Positions 40,819-52,945 of a stretch of 64,000 nt of DNA are shown in pieces; within the stretch, counting starts at the first letter, position 1, and each line of letters opens with the position of its first letter. This DNA is from Hanleya hanleyi. Taxonomy: Eukaryota; Mollusca; Polyplacophora; Lepidopleurida; Hanleyidae. A program made the translations under genes and the position numbers. Where the stretch lies: contig JAVTVY010018829.1 of NCBI GenBank assembly GCA_036873755.1, positions 1-64,000 of the forward strand, given 5' to 3'. The notes under the pieces were generated by a model. That model saw nothing but the letters and a program-made list of their open reading frames with translations, did not search any database and was not told where the DNA came from.

Positions 40819-41919
40819 GCCAAGTCTTCAACAAGATCTGTTTGCACCAGCTCCCACAAGATGGCTGAGCCCAATGCTGCCCCAGGCCAGGAGGGGATAC
40901 AAGAGGGAATTCTACTGGGCATAGGGAACCCCCTGCTTGACATATCCGTATACGGAGATGAGACAATCTTGGAGAAATACAATCTCAAGGCGGATAATGC
41001 CATCTTGGCAGAGAGCCAGCATGATGAATTGTTTCGGGATTTGGTGGAAAACTACCAGCCAGAATATTTACCAGGAGGCGCCACCCAGAACTCCATTCGT
41101 GTGGCACAGTGGCTTTTACAAAAACCAAAGGCGACCTCATTCATAGGTGCTGTGGGGGACGATGATTTTGGTAGGATATTACGAGAAGTAGGTCAGCGGA
41201 TCGGGGTTGATGTTGTGTACGAGGTCGTGCCCAAGGAAGAAACAGGTGTCTGTGCCGCAGTGATTACAAATGAAGACCGCTCGCTCGTCTCTAAGCTGGG
41301 GGCAGCAAAAATGCTCAATCTGGACTTCGTAACGAGGCCAGACATCTGGAGTTATGTCGAGCGGGCGAAGTATTTCTACATTGGCGGATATGTGCTTCCT
41401 GTTTGTCCAGATGCCGTCAAGAAGGTGTTGGAGCATGCGGCAGCCAATGATAAAACTGTTGTGATGAATCTGCATGCCACGTACCTGTGTGAATATTTTG
41501 TCCATAAAGATCTGAACATCTTGCCTTATGTGGACGTGATCGTGGGGAATGGACCTGAAGCCAGGAAACTTGCTGAAGGGCTGGGAATGGGGACGCAAGT
41601 GACCCCAGAGATTGCTCTCAAAACGTGCGCTCTGCCAAAGGCCAACTCAAAGCGAGGCAGAATAGTGGTGTTCACGCAAGGCAGGAAGCCAGTCTTCATG
41701 GCCCACGATGGCACAGTTAGCGAACACACCATATGTCCACTTGACACGGCCCTAATCAAGGACACTAATGGCTGTGGGGACGCCTTTGTAGGGGGTTACC
41801 TCTCCCAGCTTGTACAGGGTAAACCCCTAGAGGATTGCATCAGATATGGGCTATATGCCTCAAAAGTGGTTATCCAGCATTTTGGTTGTACGTACCCCAC
41901 AGTACCAGACTTTGAATAA
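40819..41919 (+). CDS. ADK: Adenosine kinase, complete single-exon CDS (ATG at 40861)
   Basis: The CDS is 40861-41919 (352 residues); the exon begins after an acceptor ending at 40818 (CATTGTAG), so a 5'-UTR exon lies upstream. ADK phosphorylates adenosine to AMP with ATP in cytosol or nucleus. PfkB-family features: GIGNPLLDISV near residue 21, GGATQNSIRVAQWLL at ~74, NLHATYLCEYF at ~205, and the catalytic signature DTNGCGDAFVGGYL at ~300 with the catalytic Asp (GxGD). The usual DTxGAGD Ala is Cys here. Length matches animal ADK (~345-360). Vertebrate ADK has about ten coding introns, so an intron-free CDS suggests a retrogene or lineage intron loss. The AATAAA signal overlaps the stop codon (GAATAAATAA). 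Confidence 0.95.
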   Translation, partial: AKSSTRSVCTSSHKMAEPNAAPGQEGIQEGILLGIGNPLLDISVYGDETILEKYNLKADNAILAESQHDELFRDLVENYQPEYLPGGATQNSIRVAQWLLQKPKATSFIGAVGDDDFGRILREVGQRIGVDVVYEVVPKEETGVCAAVITNEDRSLVSKLGAAKMLNLDFVTRPDIWSYVERAKYFYIGGYVLPVCPDAVKKVLEHAAANDKTVVMNLHATYLCEYFVHKDLNILPYVDVIVGNGPEARKLAEGLGMGTQVTPEIALKTCALPKANSKRGRIVVFTQGRKPVFMAHDGTVSEHTICPLDTALIKDTNGCGDAFVGGYLSQLVQGKPLEDCIRYGLYASKVVIQHFGCTYPTVPDFE

Positions 41920-41947
41920 ATAATACCTCATATTAATTTATATATAG

Positions 41948-42165
41948 ATACGGCATACCAGGTTCTCATCAGATCAGCGTAGTGGAGCAACACTGAGCCC
42001 AGTCAATACTTGGATGAGTGACGGGTGCTGTACTGACTGGGATCATCAGTGTCCAGGATAATAGGTTGGGTTCATGTCCTGGCACATGTAGGCACAGCCG
42101 CGACCTAAAAATTGTCGAAAACGACGTTTTTCTTACTCGCTCACTCACTCACTCACTCATGCTAA
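41948..42165 (+). mobile_element. 5S rRNA-derived SINE with (CACT)n tail
   Basis: The head TACGGCATACCAG...CATCAGATC, then CAGTCAATACTTGGATGAGT plus GACGG, follows 5S rRNA (TACGGCCATACC, GTCTGATC, TAGTACTTGGATGGG), including the internal promoter region. The tail GTCGAAAACGACGTTTTTC plus (ACTC)n resembles the tails of the other SINEs here. It lies only ~30 bp after ADK and may supply part of its 3' end. Confidence 0.7.
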
Positions 42166-43064
42166 TACAACAGTTTCCTAATTATTCACAAGTTCAACCT
42201 TTTCATGAAATTTGGCTCAGTTTTTGTTAACCAGAAAATATGGATAAAGCATTAATTCTGTAAGTTTATTTTATCTTATATGTAGGCCTATACTTAAAAT
42301 TTTGAAGCAATGAGATTACTGGCAAATTAAAATAGGTTGGAACAACCTGTATGAGAGTTAGAGATGTAAATATTGATAATCCTATCCTTTCTAAATGATC
42401 TCAACATAAAGTTGAAATTAATTGTTCTCCCCAATGACTATTTGATCTCAATTGAGTTCTATATCAATAACAGTGCATCATGGCATATTATCCAGTGCAT
42501 CATGGGATATCTTCCAGTTTTTGAAAACTTTGATTGGTCAATTAATATCTTCAAATTGAAATGCGAGAATTTCATTGGCTTTTTAAGAAAATTGGAAGAC
42601 CATCCAGCCAATCAGAGAGTTACCATGGTTACTGTATAGGTACATTGATAACTACATGTACCTGCATCTGTACATCAGGCCAGGGCTGATGCAGGTTAAT
42701 TATGCAGCCCACATATCTGTACCTAAATCAGAAAGACTTCAGGCAAACATGGATATTATTGCCCCAAATACATGAAATATGATGTTCATTGTTGAAATTC
42801 CATGAAAGAGCTCTTATTGTGTACTTTTTCTAAACTTTTAGAGGTCAAGTTTTTGATATATTTGTTCATTATTTTTGTTTCATTTTTTTATTTTCATTTT
42901 TTAGCATTAAAAATCACTTGGTCAGGCAGGTTCCTCCTCAAATAAGTGCCATATTTGAGTCAAAGCCTGTCTAATTATGGAGTTATTTTCTCTAATTTGG
43001 GCTCAGGCCAAAATTGCCAAGCCAAATAGAGGGTGTGCCCAAATTAGGGAGATAATTAGTCCTG
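42166..43064. other. No gene seen
   Basis: AT-rich non-coding sequence; short frames without recognisable domains. Confidence 0.5.
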
Positions 43065-44458
43065 CAGGCCTTATTTTTTGGCGCGAACGCTCGTTCAGGT
43101 TACGTGAAGGTTACGCAAATCATATTTTACGCGAACGGTCACCGTTCACGTGGGGCGAATTTGATCTGCCCGCAAGTCACAAGTCGGCATTGTCTGTCTG
43201 CACAAAGTGAAAATAAAATAAAAAGTGGCGACAGCGATATTTCCGCGTATACCGTCCACTTTCTCTTTCTCCTTTTGTCGACTGGCAGGCTAATTTACAT
43301 GGCCGTGGTTGTTCGATAAATCATGAATTGCTTATGGCCTAGTTAAATTGTTTGTGTCGGAGTGGTTTCGTTTTCACTGGCCACACAATTACGCATGCCC
43401 AGATGGAAATAGGTCGGCACTGAAACTATTTGCCGAGAAGTGGAGACTGTCTGGTCGTTGGAATGGACCAATAAATTGAAATAATGGAGGTTATTTGATG
43501 CACAATAAATCATTTTGAAACCCTGAACATACATTCAGAACATATTTGGCATTTTACAGCTTTAGAAATATTTAGGAATCGCATTTCGGCAAAAATAATG
43601 TACCGTAAAACTCACGTAAGCACTGGAATTTTATCACGTTTAGAATACTACCGATGCCGATAGACGGTCTGTTTTGCTTCATCTCGACTAAATAACTCGT
43701 CTGAATTCTTATAGATGTCACGGTATGTATTCCTGGTTACTCGTAGCATAACGAATATTGAATATTTATTAAAAATTCCAAGTGAATCGGTAAAAATCCT
43801 TTTGTTTACGCGACGTGTGGCTTACCTCAGCAAAACCAAACGACATTTAACGATATTTTATGTTAATGAGCAGTTGGAGCAGTTTGACCAATCAGGAAGT
43901 CGGGTTACGTCAGGTGACCAGCATTTTCGCGCGCGGGTTTATTGGGGTTGAATGAGAAGGATTCGAAACACATGACCATTTTCACCCAATAAAATCGACG
44001 CATTTTTACTATTGACCTGAAATAAGGTTGTGTTGAAATGAAAGCAGAGTTGTTGCCCTTCAATTTGATATCTTTAACGTGGGGAGGGGCTTCCGGGATT
44101 TCGTTGCAGAAGCTTGTAAACAAGGTGCGTTTTACGCGTTTCAACAAACTTTTCTGAATAAATGACGCTCTGTTTTACATTTGTAGACGATCTTCACATA
44201 ACTAAGCGTATTTTTTAGTAATAAACACCGAACTCACGTGAAATAATTAATGAAATAATACGTTTTATTTGGAGTAAGCCGTGTCTGGTTTGATTTTTCC
44301 ACACGTGGCTCCAAATTGTTTCGAAAATTTACGTAACCTTTCACGTAACCGATCGGTTACGCAACGAAGTTGGTGCGTAACCGAACGATCGGTTACGTAC
44401 GCTAAAAATCACGCGAACGGTAAATCGTTCACGCCAGATTTTGAAAAAATAAGGCCTG
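43065..44458. mobile_element. CAGG-ended DNA transposon, 1394 bp, 6-bp target duplication GTCCTG
   Basis: TIRs CAGGCCTTATTTTTT are perfect over 15 bp, then diverge with a further GGCG.GAACG match. Flanks GTCCTG occupy 43059-43064 and 44459-44464. The subterminal regions are rich in GGTTACG/CGTAACC and GCGAACGGT words, some palindromic (ACCGATCGGT). No transposase is found. Confidence 0.85.
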
Positions 44459-44579
44459 GTCCTGTCAACACCAGGCCTATCCGATGGCATCTGTATTTAA
44501 GAATTTCCCCAAATTAGGGAGACATTTTTACTTGAATTACAATCCTGTATATCAGGTTCAGTAATTTCACAGTTTCACA

Positions 44580-46180
44580 TTCTAGATATATTATCGCATT
44601 CAAAGTTTGATGTAGGCATTGTGGTACATTTAAACTTTGATTGTAGACATTGTGACATGTTTGAACCTTGAATATAGACATATGTGGCACATTTAAACTT
44701 TGATTGTAAACATTTTATCACATTCTGTAGACATTGTAGCACATTTAAACTTTGAATGTAGACATTTTATCACATTTTGACTTTGATGTAGACAATTATG
44801 GCACAGATAAACTTTAAATGCAGACATTATGTCACATTCAAACTTGGATGTAGACATTGAATCACACTGAAACGTTGAACATTCAATGCAGACATTGTAT
44901 CACGTTCAAACATTGCATGCTGGCATTGTTTCACATTCAAACTTTGATTGCAGACCTTGTATAACATTCAAACTTTGCTTGTTGCCATTGTGTCACATTC
45001 AAACTTTGAATGTGGACATTGTATCACATCCAAACTTTGCATTTTGACATTGTATCACATTCAAACTTTGAAGGCAGACATTGTATCACATTCAAACTTT
45101 GTATGTTGACATTGTGTCACATTCAAACTTTGCATGTTGACATTGTGTCACATTCAAACTTTGCATGTTGACATTGTGTCACATTCAAACTTTGCATGTT
45201 GACATTGTGTCACATTCAAACTTTGTATGTTGACATTGTATCACATTCAAACTTTGTATGTTGACAATGTATCACATTCAAACTTCGTATGTTGACATTG
45301 TCACATTCAAACTTTGCATGTTGACATTGTATCACATTCAAACTTTGTATGTTGACATTGTGTCACATTCAAACTTTGCAAGTTGACATTGTGTCACATT
45401 CAGACTTTGAAAGCAGACATTGTCACATTCAAACTTTGCATGTTGACATTGTATCACATTCAAACTTTGTATGTTGACATTGTGTCACATTCAAACTTTG
45501 CATGTTGACATTGTGTCACATTCAAACTTTGTATGTTGACATTGTATCACATTCAAACTTTGTATGTTGACAATGTATCACATTCAAACTTTGTATGTTG
45601 ACATTGTGTCACATTCAAACTTTGCATGTTGACATTGTATCACATTCAAACTTTGCATGTTGACATTGTGTCACATTCAAACTGCATGTTGACATTGTGT
45701 CACATTCAAACTTTGTATGTTGGCATTGTTTCACATTCAAACTTTGACTGCAGACCTTGTATAACATTCAAACTTTGCTTGTTGCCATTGTGTCACATTC
45801 AAACTTTGAATGCAGACATTGTGTCACATTCAAACTTTGCATGCAGATATTGTATAACATTCAAACTCTGTGTGTTGACATTGTATCACATTCAGCCTCT
45901 TGTCTGTGTCTTGTGCGCTGTCCTCAGTGTTCTATAGGGTGGATGGAGGGTGTCTGGTTCCATGCTGCTTCAAAAATTTCTTCTTTGAAGTAGCAGGAAC
46001 ACAACTGGGCTGGGTGGTGCTTAGTTGGTTTGTCGTGATATAGCTGAAATATTGTTGAAAGCGACGTTAAATTCTATTCACTCACTCACTGACTTGTATC
46101 ACATTCAAACCTTGAAGGCAGACATTGTATCACATTCAATCTTTGAATGCATACATGATACCACATTCAAACTTTGAATT
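44580..46180. repeat. 31-bp minisatellite, about 45-50 copies
   Basis: The unit is ACATTGTGTCACATTCAAAC followed by TTTGCATGTTG. Units are diverged at both edges and homogeneous in the middle (45,100-45,720), the pattern expected from unequal exchange. The 31-bp period is not a multiple of three, so frames break often. A SINE interrupts it. Confidence 0.9.
45897..46092. mobile_element. SINE with (CACT)n tail, inserted in the 31-bp minisatellite
   Basis: Starts GCCTCTTGTCTGTGTCTTG and ends ACGTTAAATTCTATTCACTC plus ACTCACT. It is flanked by imperfect direct copies of the array sequence GACATTGTATCACATTCA (right copy GACTTGTATCACATTCA). The 3' 105 bp match the truncated copy at 39.93 kb. Confidence 0.75.
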
Positions 46181-47458
46181 TAGACATAGACATTACATTA
46201 CCCATGATACTTTACATGTTCCTGCCAATTGTGTTGAAATTAAAAAAAAATGTGTGCCAAAATCACTCTGATGCAACAATTACACAATGTGAACATATAC
46301 AAGTGATATTATTTAATTTATCTAATGTGTGCTGTCAGGGTCGTCCATACACATTTTAATGTTTTTTTGGTTTTCTCAGGTTGCTTACATTATTATTATT
46401 TCCTGACAGGTGTTTATGTTGTGATGTTTATATTAAGATATGCATGTCAGAAATATTTTTGTGTGACTGTGGATACACATGATGCAAGTGACATCACATT
46501 GTGTTTGTATTAACTTATTCCATGGTGTATGTCGAATTGTATTTCCAAACCCTCACTTTGCCTATCAAAACAAGTAACATACAACTACAAAATCATATCA
46601 TATATGTATTCCCAGTAGTATTGAGATTCACACTACTTCCTATCTCTCCTCCAACTGATCATTGGATAGTACCATTTCATTGCTCAGTTTATAATAGCCA
46701 GATTATTTATTATTATTAAGAGAGAAAAAAATCTCTTCTTCCTAAGGTGAGTGATCGCTCTCCAAGAGAGCGTTAGATCACTCACCTGGTAACTGCAAAT
46801 GCAATTGAGCATGATATTGGAGAGACATTCGCGACTGCTCAACCTATTCTGTCGAAGTCATAGTACCTCGCGCATTAATGGTGTAAGGATTTTGCAGCTC
46901 TCAGCTGTAAACCGTGATTCGTCAGATGATGTTAATGGAATAGATTTGTGACAACGTAGCAAATCGTCACAAGTCCGACATGCTTGTGGCGCTGTGCTCT
47001 AGTCTATCACTGAGATTGTCAAAATGAAAGCTGTAAAACAAGAAGCAGGGTATAAAAAAAACCCTGCAATTTAGAAAATTATCTGGAATACAACAAAAAC
47101 TTGCAATACTGCAGTTACAGTTTAAGCAAATTGCCCTGTATTTATGTTTGATAACAAGAATTTTAGTCTTCATATACAAGATGTAAACTGGTACATTTAG
47201 CATGTTTAGAATAAGTACAGCGCTTGTTCCGAATCCGGAAATCCGACTCCCATCAGCACTCTTACCAAATAATACATGGGAATCCAACAGTCAAAAAAAA
47301 ATATTTCCCATGAAATTTTAGCAATCTGTATTGAAATGATACCTTTGCATTCTCGTGGAGTTGGATTGTGAGAATGTTTGGATTTCCATTTATTATGAAG
47401 TCCTAAGCCTTGTGTGCATAAAAATAAAATAATAGCATTCCGCTTCGAGGGTGATACA
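46181..47458. other. No gene seen; one strong hairpin
   Basis: At 46,746-46,786, GGTGAGTGATC-GCTCTC pairs with GAGAGC-GTTA-GATCACTCACC around a 3-nt loop. It may be a palindromic element remnant. The rest is AT-rich non-coding. Confidence 0.5.
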
Positions 47459-48780
47459 CAGGGGTTATTCTTGACAAAAAAATTTCATCTACTCAATTTC
47501 TGAATTCAATAAAACTCAATTTTTTTCGCGCGCCTTCGCCGCGCTAAATAATGCCTAAAACTCAATTTTTCCCGATTTTCATCGAATGAAGTATGAAAAC
47601 TCAATTTTTTCCCAATTTTCAGCGAATGAAGTGCGAAAACTCAATTTTTAGTGCCTTTTCATCTTAGAAATAGGAAGAATCGATCATTCAGTAGTTTTAG
47701 TCCGAGCTTAATGCAGGTGTCAAGCGAACCACTCCCGGGGTTTGGTGGGACTAATGGAATTTACACATGAATGCCTGCATAAACAATGGAATCCCACCAA
47801 GCCCCACCCCCAGAAAAGACTTAATCCAGTACGGGATGGCTTTCAGAAAAATAAAAATAAAATGCGCCCTCCATCACGTTTGTTTTCACCCCCTCTACAA
47901 CATTGTGTTGTTGTTGTTGCGCAGCAATACCGAACCGACGTGTTGTGAAAATCAAAGTTCTTGTCTCGCATTTTCGATTACATAATCTATTACAAAATAT
48001 ATTCATGGAGACACTTTACATTTCTTGACATTTGGCAGCTCTACATATATCATCCCGCCTACTTTCACTTTCAGCGACGTGCAAATGCCTGCGTCTGACT
48101 CTCCCCATTTACTGGAGTTTATTATTGATCATCGACGAGGAGTCAACTGTATGAATATCTCCATGCATAGATCTTTATTCAGTTCTTTATTTTTCTAAGT
48201 TCAGTTTTTCAGCATTTTAAATCCCAATCCTTGACATTTCACCTGTACATTAACATCAACTCTGGAACGATATGTTCGCAACCGCAGCACCTCCATCAGT
48301 CTCAGACGAGTTCTTCTGTCTGTGGTATTCATGGCGGGAACTGTCGTCGATAAGGTAAACACCACATGACCACACCACATCCTGGTACCCGGAGTCGGAA
48401 ATCGCCAACCCCAGTTTCCCCTCATAAAGAAATACAGGCGAGGGTTCCCCACATACACCGCATGCAAAGTGGAACAAAACGTATGCTGTGCGTATAACAA
48501 CAACAACGCACACATCGCTCTTCCGCCACGTGAGTGCAGTCTTTTCTTTCTTCTCGCGAGCTGTATTATCTTTGCATTTCGTTACAGAAACTCAATTTTA
48601 TTGAAGGAAACTCAATTTTTTCCGAAAAATAAAATACTCAATTTTTTCATGGTATGTCCGAAAAATAAAATACTCAAGTTTTTCATGGAAAACTCAACTT
48701 CCAAAAAACCGTCAAAACTCAATTCTTATTTGTTTTTCATCGGGGTTACCCCGATGAAAAACTGTCAAGAAAAACCCCTG
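47459..48780. mobile_element. CAGG-ended DNA transposon, 1322 bp, 6-bp target duplication GATACA
   Basis: Ends CAGGGGTTATTCTTGACA and, on the minus strand, CAGGGGTTTTTCTTGACA, followed in both by an 'ATTTTTCATC'-like match. Flanks GATACA are at 47453-47458 and 48781-48786. Subterminal sequence repeats 'AAAACTCAATTTTT' with GAATGAAG spacers many times on both sides. Central frames (minus strand, 48,513 to 48,201) have no recognised domain. Confidence 0.85.
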
Positions 48781-48829
48781 GATACAATATTAGTAAGGTG
48801 GTGTCCATAAAAGTATGTACAGGTTAAAG

Positions 48830-49450
48830 GCTATTTGCACTCCCTGACACCCCTATTCCAAACTGACTTGTTCCCAGAACATACTACCATGGATGCTCCA
48901 AAGGGAAAGCAAACTGCGAGTTGTTTGGTTCTAGATAAAATGATATATTGTCAAATGGTTTGGGGAGGGGCAAAAGACACTCGGTAGATCCGAGATCATG
49001 ATTTGTAAGACCCTCGGGTAAACTGTTTCATCGGTTTGTTTGTTGTTTACATGAAACTGGTGTACGTGTTAACTGTGATTGGTCAAGGAGTTGATGCTTC
49101 AGACGAAAGTGGGACTAAACCTACTTTTAGAACCCCACATATTTTGAGGTCAAAGGTGAAGGTCACTTGGATAAAAATCTCCAGTTCCAAGTTATGGATT
49201 GTTGCCAAAGTTTGAGTATACCGTGCCAGTGGGGCAAGCACGAAGAACCCTATTTTATCTCGAGGTCAGAAGATCATAGGTCTAGTTTGCATATGCCAGA
49301 AAACCTTTAAAAAATGAAAAATCTCCTGATCTAAGTTCAAAACTTTGGGTGTACATTGTCCATTGGGTAAAAATGAACCCTATTTATTTTTAGGCCAAGG
49401 TCAACTAGGCCAGCGCAACTTTTAATACTGTTGACCAATCACATCAACCA
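48830..49450. repeat. Eroded tandem repeat with 'GAACCCTATTT...GAGGTCAA' units
   Basis: AGAACCC..CATATTTTGAGGTC, AAGAACCCTATTTTATCTCG plus AGGTC, and ATGAACCCTATTTATTTTTA plus GGCCAAGGTCA are spaced ~120 bp. A further unit is at ~57,827 (GAACCCTATTTATTTTGAGG plus TCAAATG). No gene. Confidence 0.6.
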
Positions 49451-49564
49451 TCCACTACATCATTTGTAATTGCATGATAAACGTGTGACAAATTGAGGAA
49501 ACGGTTTGACTGGGATCACAGCTCTGTGGTAGATACTTGTATCTTATGGATTGTGAGTAATGAA

Positions 49565-50120
49565 CAGAGTAGACATGATGATGATGATGATGATAGATAA
49601 TGCAAGAGTGAGGAGGTGATGACATCGGGATAGGACTATGGTGATGATAAGAGTAATATAGGATGATGACAATCTCTGTGATAACACAACAGGGTGTGAG
49701 AATGCAGTGAGAGAATGACGTGTGCATGAGAAAATGATGATATGTCAGAAAGTGTAATTTCATCAGTGTGAGAGTAAAGATGATGACATTTGCATGAGAG
49801 TAATGTGATATCTGGATAGGTTGAGGTCATGGACGATATGACATGAACTAGAGATGAGGTCTTAGAGGATATGATATGAACTAGAGATTAGGTCTTAGAG
49901 GATATTATATGACCTAGAGATGAGGTCATAGAGGATATTATATGACCTAGAGATGAGGTCTTAGAGGATATTATATGAACTAGAGATGAGGTCATAGAGG
50001 ATATGATATGAACTAGAGATGAGGTCTTAGAGGATATTATATGAACTAGAGATGAGGTCTTAGAGGATATTTTATGACCTAGAGATGAGGTCATAGAGGA
50101 TATTATATGACCTAAAGTGA
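49565..50120. repeat. (GAT)n microsatellite and 33-bp minisatellite
   Basis: ATGATGATGATGATGATGAT occurs at ~49,576. From about 49,830 to 50,115, nine units of ~33 bp read GAACTAGAGATGAGGTCTTA followed by GAGGATATTATAT, with GACC/GAAC and CATA/CTTA variants. Confidence 0.85.
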
Positions 50121-50401
50121 ATTGAGAGATTTAGAGGCAGGGGATATCAGGACAAGAGTAAAGGTGATGAGATCTGAATGAGTAAATTGTGGTAACAAGA
50201 GTAAGGTGATGGCATATGCATTGGCGATGACATTGACATCTCTGAGAGAGTAAAGGGGAGTACTGTAATTATGATGACATCTGAGTATAAAGAGTAAGGT
50301 GATGACATCTCGGAGATGGATTAAGATTTATAATATACTAACCTGCGGGCTCAGGTGATAATGTTTTCTCTCAGGGCGATAATCCACCATATCACCCTAT
50401 A

Positions 50402-50813
50402 CTGTCTGTCTGGCTTTACGATGGGATGGGATTTTCGGCAATGTATCAGAGACAGTTCTTCTCAGACGAGTGAAATTCCCCACAGTATCTATATGTAATT
50501 TGTGCATTTTTATTCTGACACTTGAATGAAATCTGTTCAGAATCGAATAAAATCTCCAATACCTCGCATGTTATTTTCAAAGCATTTTCACGTTGGGCTT
50601 GCAATGTTGTAACATTGTGACTAGGCACCATGAAAATAACATGCGAAGTATTGGAGATTTTCTTTGATTCTGAACAGATTTCCCTCAAATTTCAGAATAA
50701 AAATGCACAAATTACATATAGATACTGTGGGGAATTTCACTTCTCCGAGAAGAACTGCCTCCCATATATTGCCGAAAATCACATCCCATCGTAATGTGAG
50801 ACAGACAGTAGAC
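50402..50813. mobile_element. Foldback element, ~412 bp
   Basis: Two inverted arms (about 50,402-50,590 and 50,625-50,813) share ACTGTCTGTCT, GATGGGAT..GATTTTCGGCAAT, GAGTGAAATTCCCCACAGTA, TGTAATTTGTGCATTTTTAT and CTCCAATAC.TCGCATGTTA. The loop is ~35 bp. It separates two minisatellite blocks. Confidence 0.85.
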
Positions 50814-51230
50814 AAAGGGCTCTATGTATATAATAACATGGAAGTAGATGTAGTGATGACAATTGGATGAGAATAATGTGATTGTGATGACTGACATCTG
50901 GGTAAGACTAATAACGTTAAGGTGATGAAATCTCTATCGTTTTAGAGATAACATTGACGATGAGATATCTCTCAGAGAATTAGAATGAGAGTATCGTGAT
51001 GAGAAGATGACATGGTTCTTTGTGAAATGAGTTATTGATCATCATGAACATGGTGTTATGGCAGCAGTGAGAAAGTGATGTGATGATACATTAATATTTG
51101 AGAGTATGGTAGTTGTATCAGTATTGGGGAGAACGTGAGAACATAAATAGACATATCTGGGAGAACTGAGACATAGAAAGATGAGTGGTGATGAGCTTGG
51201 TGATGATATCTGAGAGACAAACAGGTGAGA

Positions 51231-52945
51231 GTAAAGTGATACTATGGTGAGAGTGAAGTGATGACATTGTGAGTGGAGCGATGACATTGTGAGTGTGAAC
51301 TGATGACATGGTGAGTGTGAAGTGATGACCTGGTGAGTGTGAAGTGATGACATTGTGAGTGTGAATTGATGACTTTGTGAGTGAAGTGATGACATGGTGA
51401 GTGTGAAGTGATGGCATTGTGAGTGTGAAGTGATGACATGGTGAGTGTGAAGTGATGACATTGTGAGTGTGAAATGATGACATTGTGAGTGAAGTGATGA
51501 CATGGTGAGTGTCAAGTGGTGACATTGTGAGTGTCAAGTGATGACATGGTGAGTGTGAAGTGATGACATTGTGAGAGTGAAGTGATGACATGGTGAGTGT
51601 GAAGTGATGACATTGTGAGCGTGAAGTGATGACATTGTGAGCGTGAAGTGATGACATGGTGAGTGTGAAGTGATGACATGGTGAGTGTGAAGTGATGACA
51701 TGGTGAGTGTGAAGTGATGACATGGTGAGTGTGAAGTGATGACATGGTGAGTGTGAAGTGATGACATGGTGAGAGTGAAGTAATGACATTGTGAGTGTGA
51801 AGTGATGACATGGTGAGAGTGAAGTAATGACATTGGGGGAGTGAAGTGATGACATCTTGAGAATAAAGTGATGACATCGTGAGAGTGAAGTGATGGTGAG
51901 AGTAAAGAGATGAGCTAGGTGAGAGTATGGTGACGACATGGTGAGAGTGAGGTTATGACATGGTGAGAGTGAAGTGATGACATAGTGAGGGTGAAGTGAT
52001 GACATAGTGAAAGGGGAATGATGACAGGGTGAGAGTGAAGTGATGACATGGTGAGAGTGAAGTGATAACCTAGTGAGAGTGAGGTGATGACTTGGTGAGA
52101 GTGATTACATTGTGAGAGTGAAGTGATGACATGGTGCGAGTGAGGTGATGGCATGGTGAGTGTGAAGTGATGACATTGTGATCGTGAAGTGATGACATTG
52201 TGTGAAGTGATGACATGGTGAGTGTGAAGTGATGACATTGTGAGTGTGAAGTGATGACATGGTGAGTGTGAAGTGATGACATGGTGAGAGTGAAGTAATG
52301 ACATTGTAAGTGTGAAGTGATGACATGGTGAGAGTGAAGTAATGACATTGTGAGAGTGAAGTGATGACATCTTGAGAATAAAGTGATGACATCGTGAGAG
52401 TGAAGTGATGGTGAGAGTAAAGAGATGAAACTAGGTGAGAGTATGGTGACGACATGGTGAGAATGAAGTGGTGACATGGTGGGAGTGAGGTTATGATATG
52501 GTGAGAATGAAGTGGTGACATAGTGAGGGTGAAGTGATGACATAGTGAAAGGGGAATGATGACATGGTGAGAGTGAAGTGATGACATGGTGAGAGTGAAG
52601 TGATAACCTAGTGAGAGTGAGGTGATGACTTGGTGAGAGTGATTACATTGTGAGAGTGAAGTGATGACATGGTGTGAGTGAAGTGATGACATGGTGAGAG
52701 TGAAGTGATGACATTGTGAGTGGAGTGATGACATTGTGAGAGTGAAGAGATGACATGGTGAGAATAAAGTGATAGTGAGGTGATGACATAATGAGTGTAC
52801 GGTGATGACATGGTGAGAATGAGGTGGTGACATAATGAGTGTACGGTGATGACATGGTGAGAGCGAGGTGATAACATGGTGAGAGTGAAGTGATGACATG
52901 GTAAGATTAAAGTGATGAAATACTGAGAGTAAGGTGATGACATCT
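51231..52945. repeat. 22-bp minisatellite with a 515-bp higher-order repeat
   Basis: The unit is GTGAGTGTGAAGTGATGACA plus TG. Because 22 is not a multiple of three, long minus-strand frames read the same 22-residue cycle (HSPCHHFTLTMSSLHTHHVI...). A distinctive run, GATGACATCTTGAGAATAAA, starts at 51,848 and again at 52,363, and the following ~330 bp match unit by unit, giving a 515-bp higher-order period. No evidence of real coding. Confidence 0.9.

Noticed and set aside
41948..42035. Functional 5S rRNA gene
   Set aside because: Too diverged and truncated, and fused to a SINE tail.
49888..50094. Repeat 'SSLVHIISSKT' protein
   Set aside because: Product of the 33-bp minisatellite; no gene structure.
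51118..52005. His/Ser/Thr-rich frames (up to 295 codons)
   Set aside because: Translations of a 22-bp minisatellite; the same peptide cycle appears in overlapping frames.
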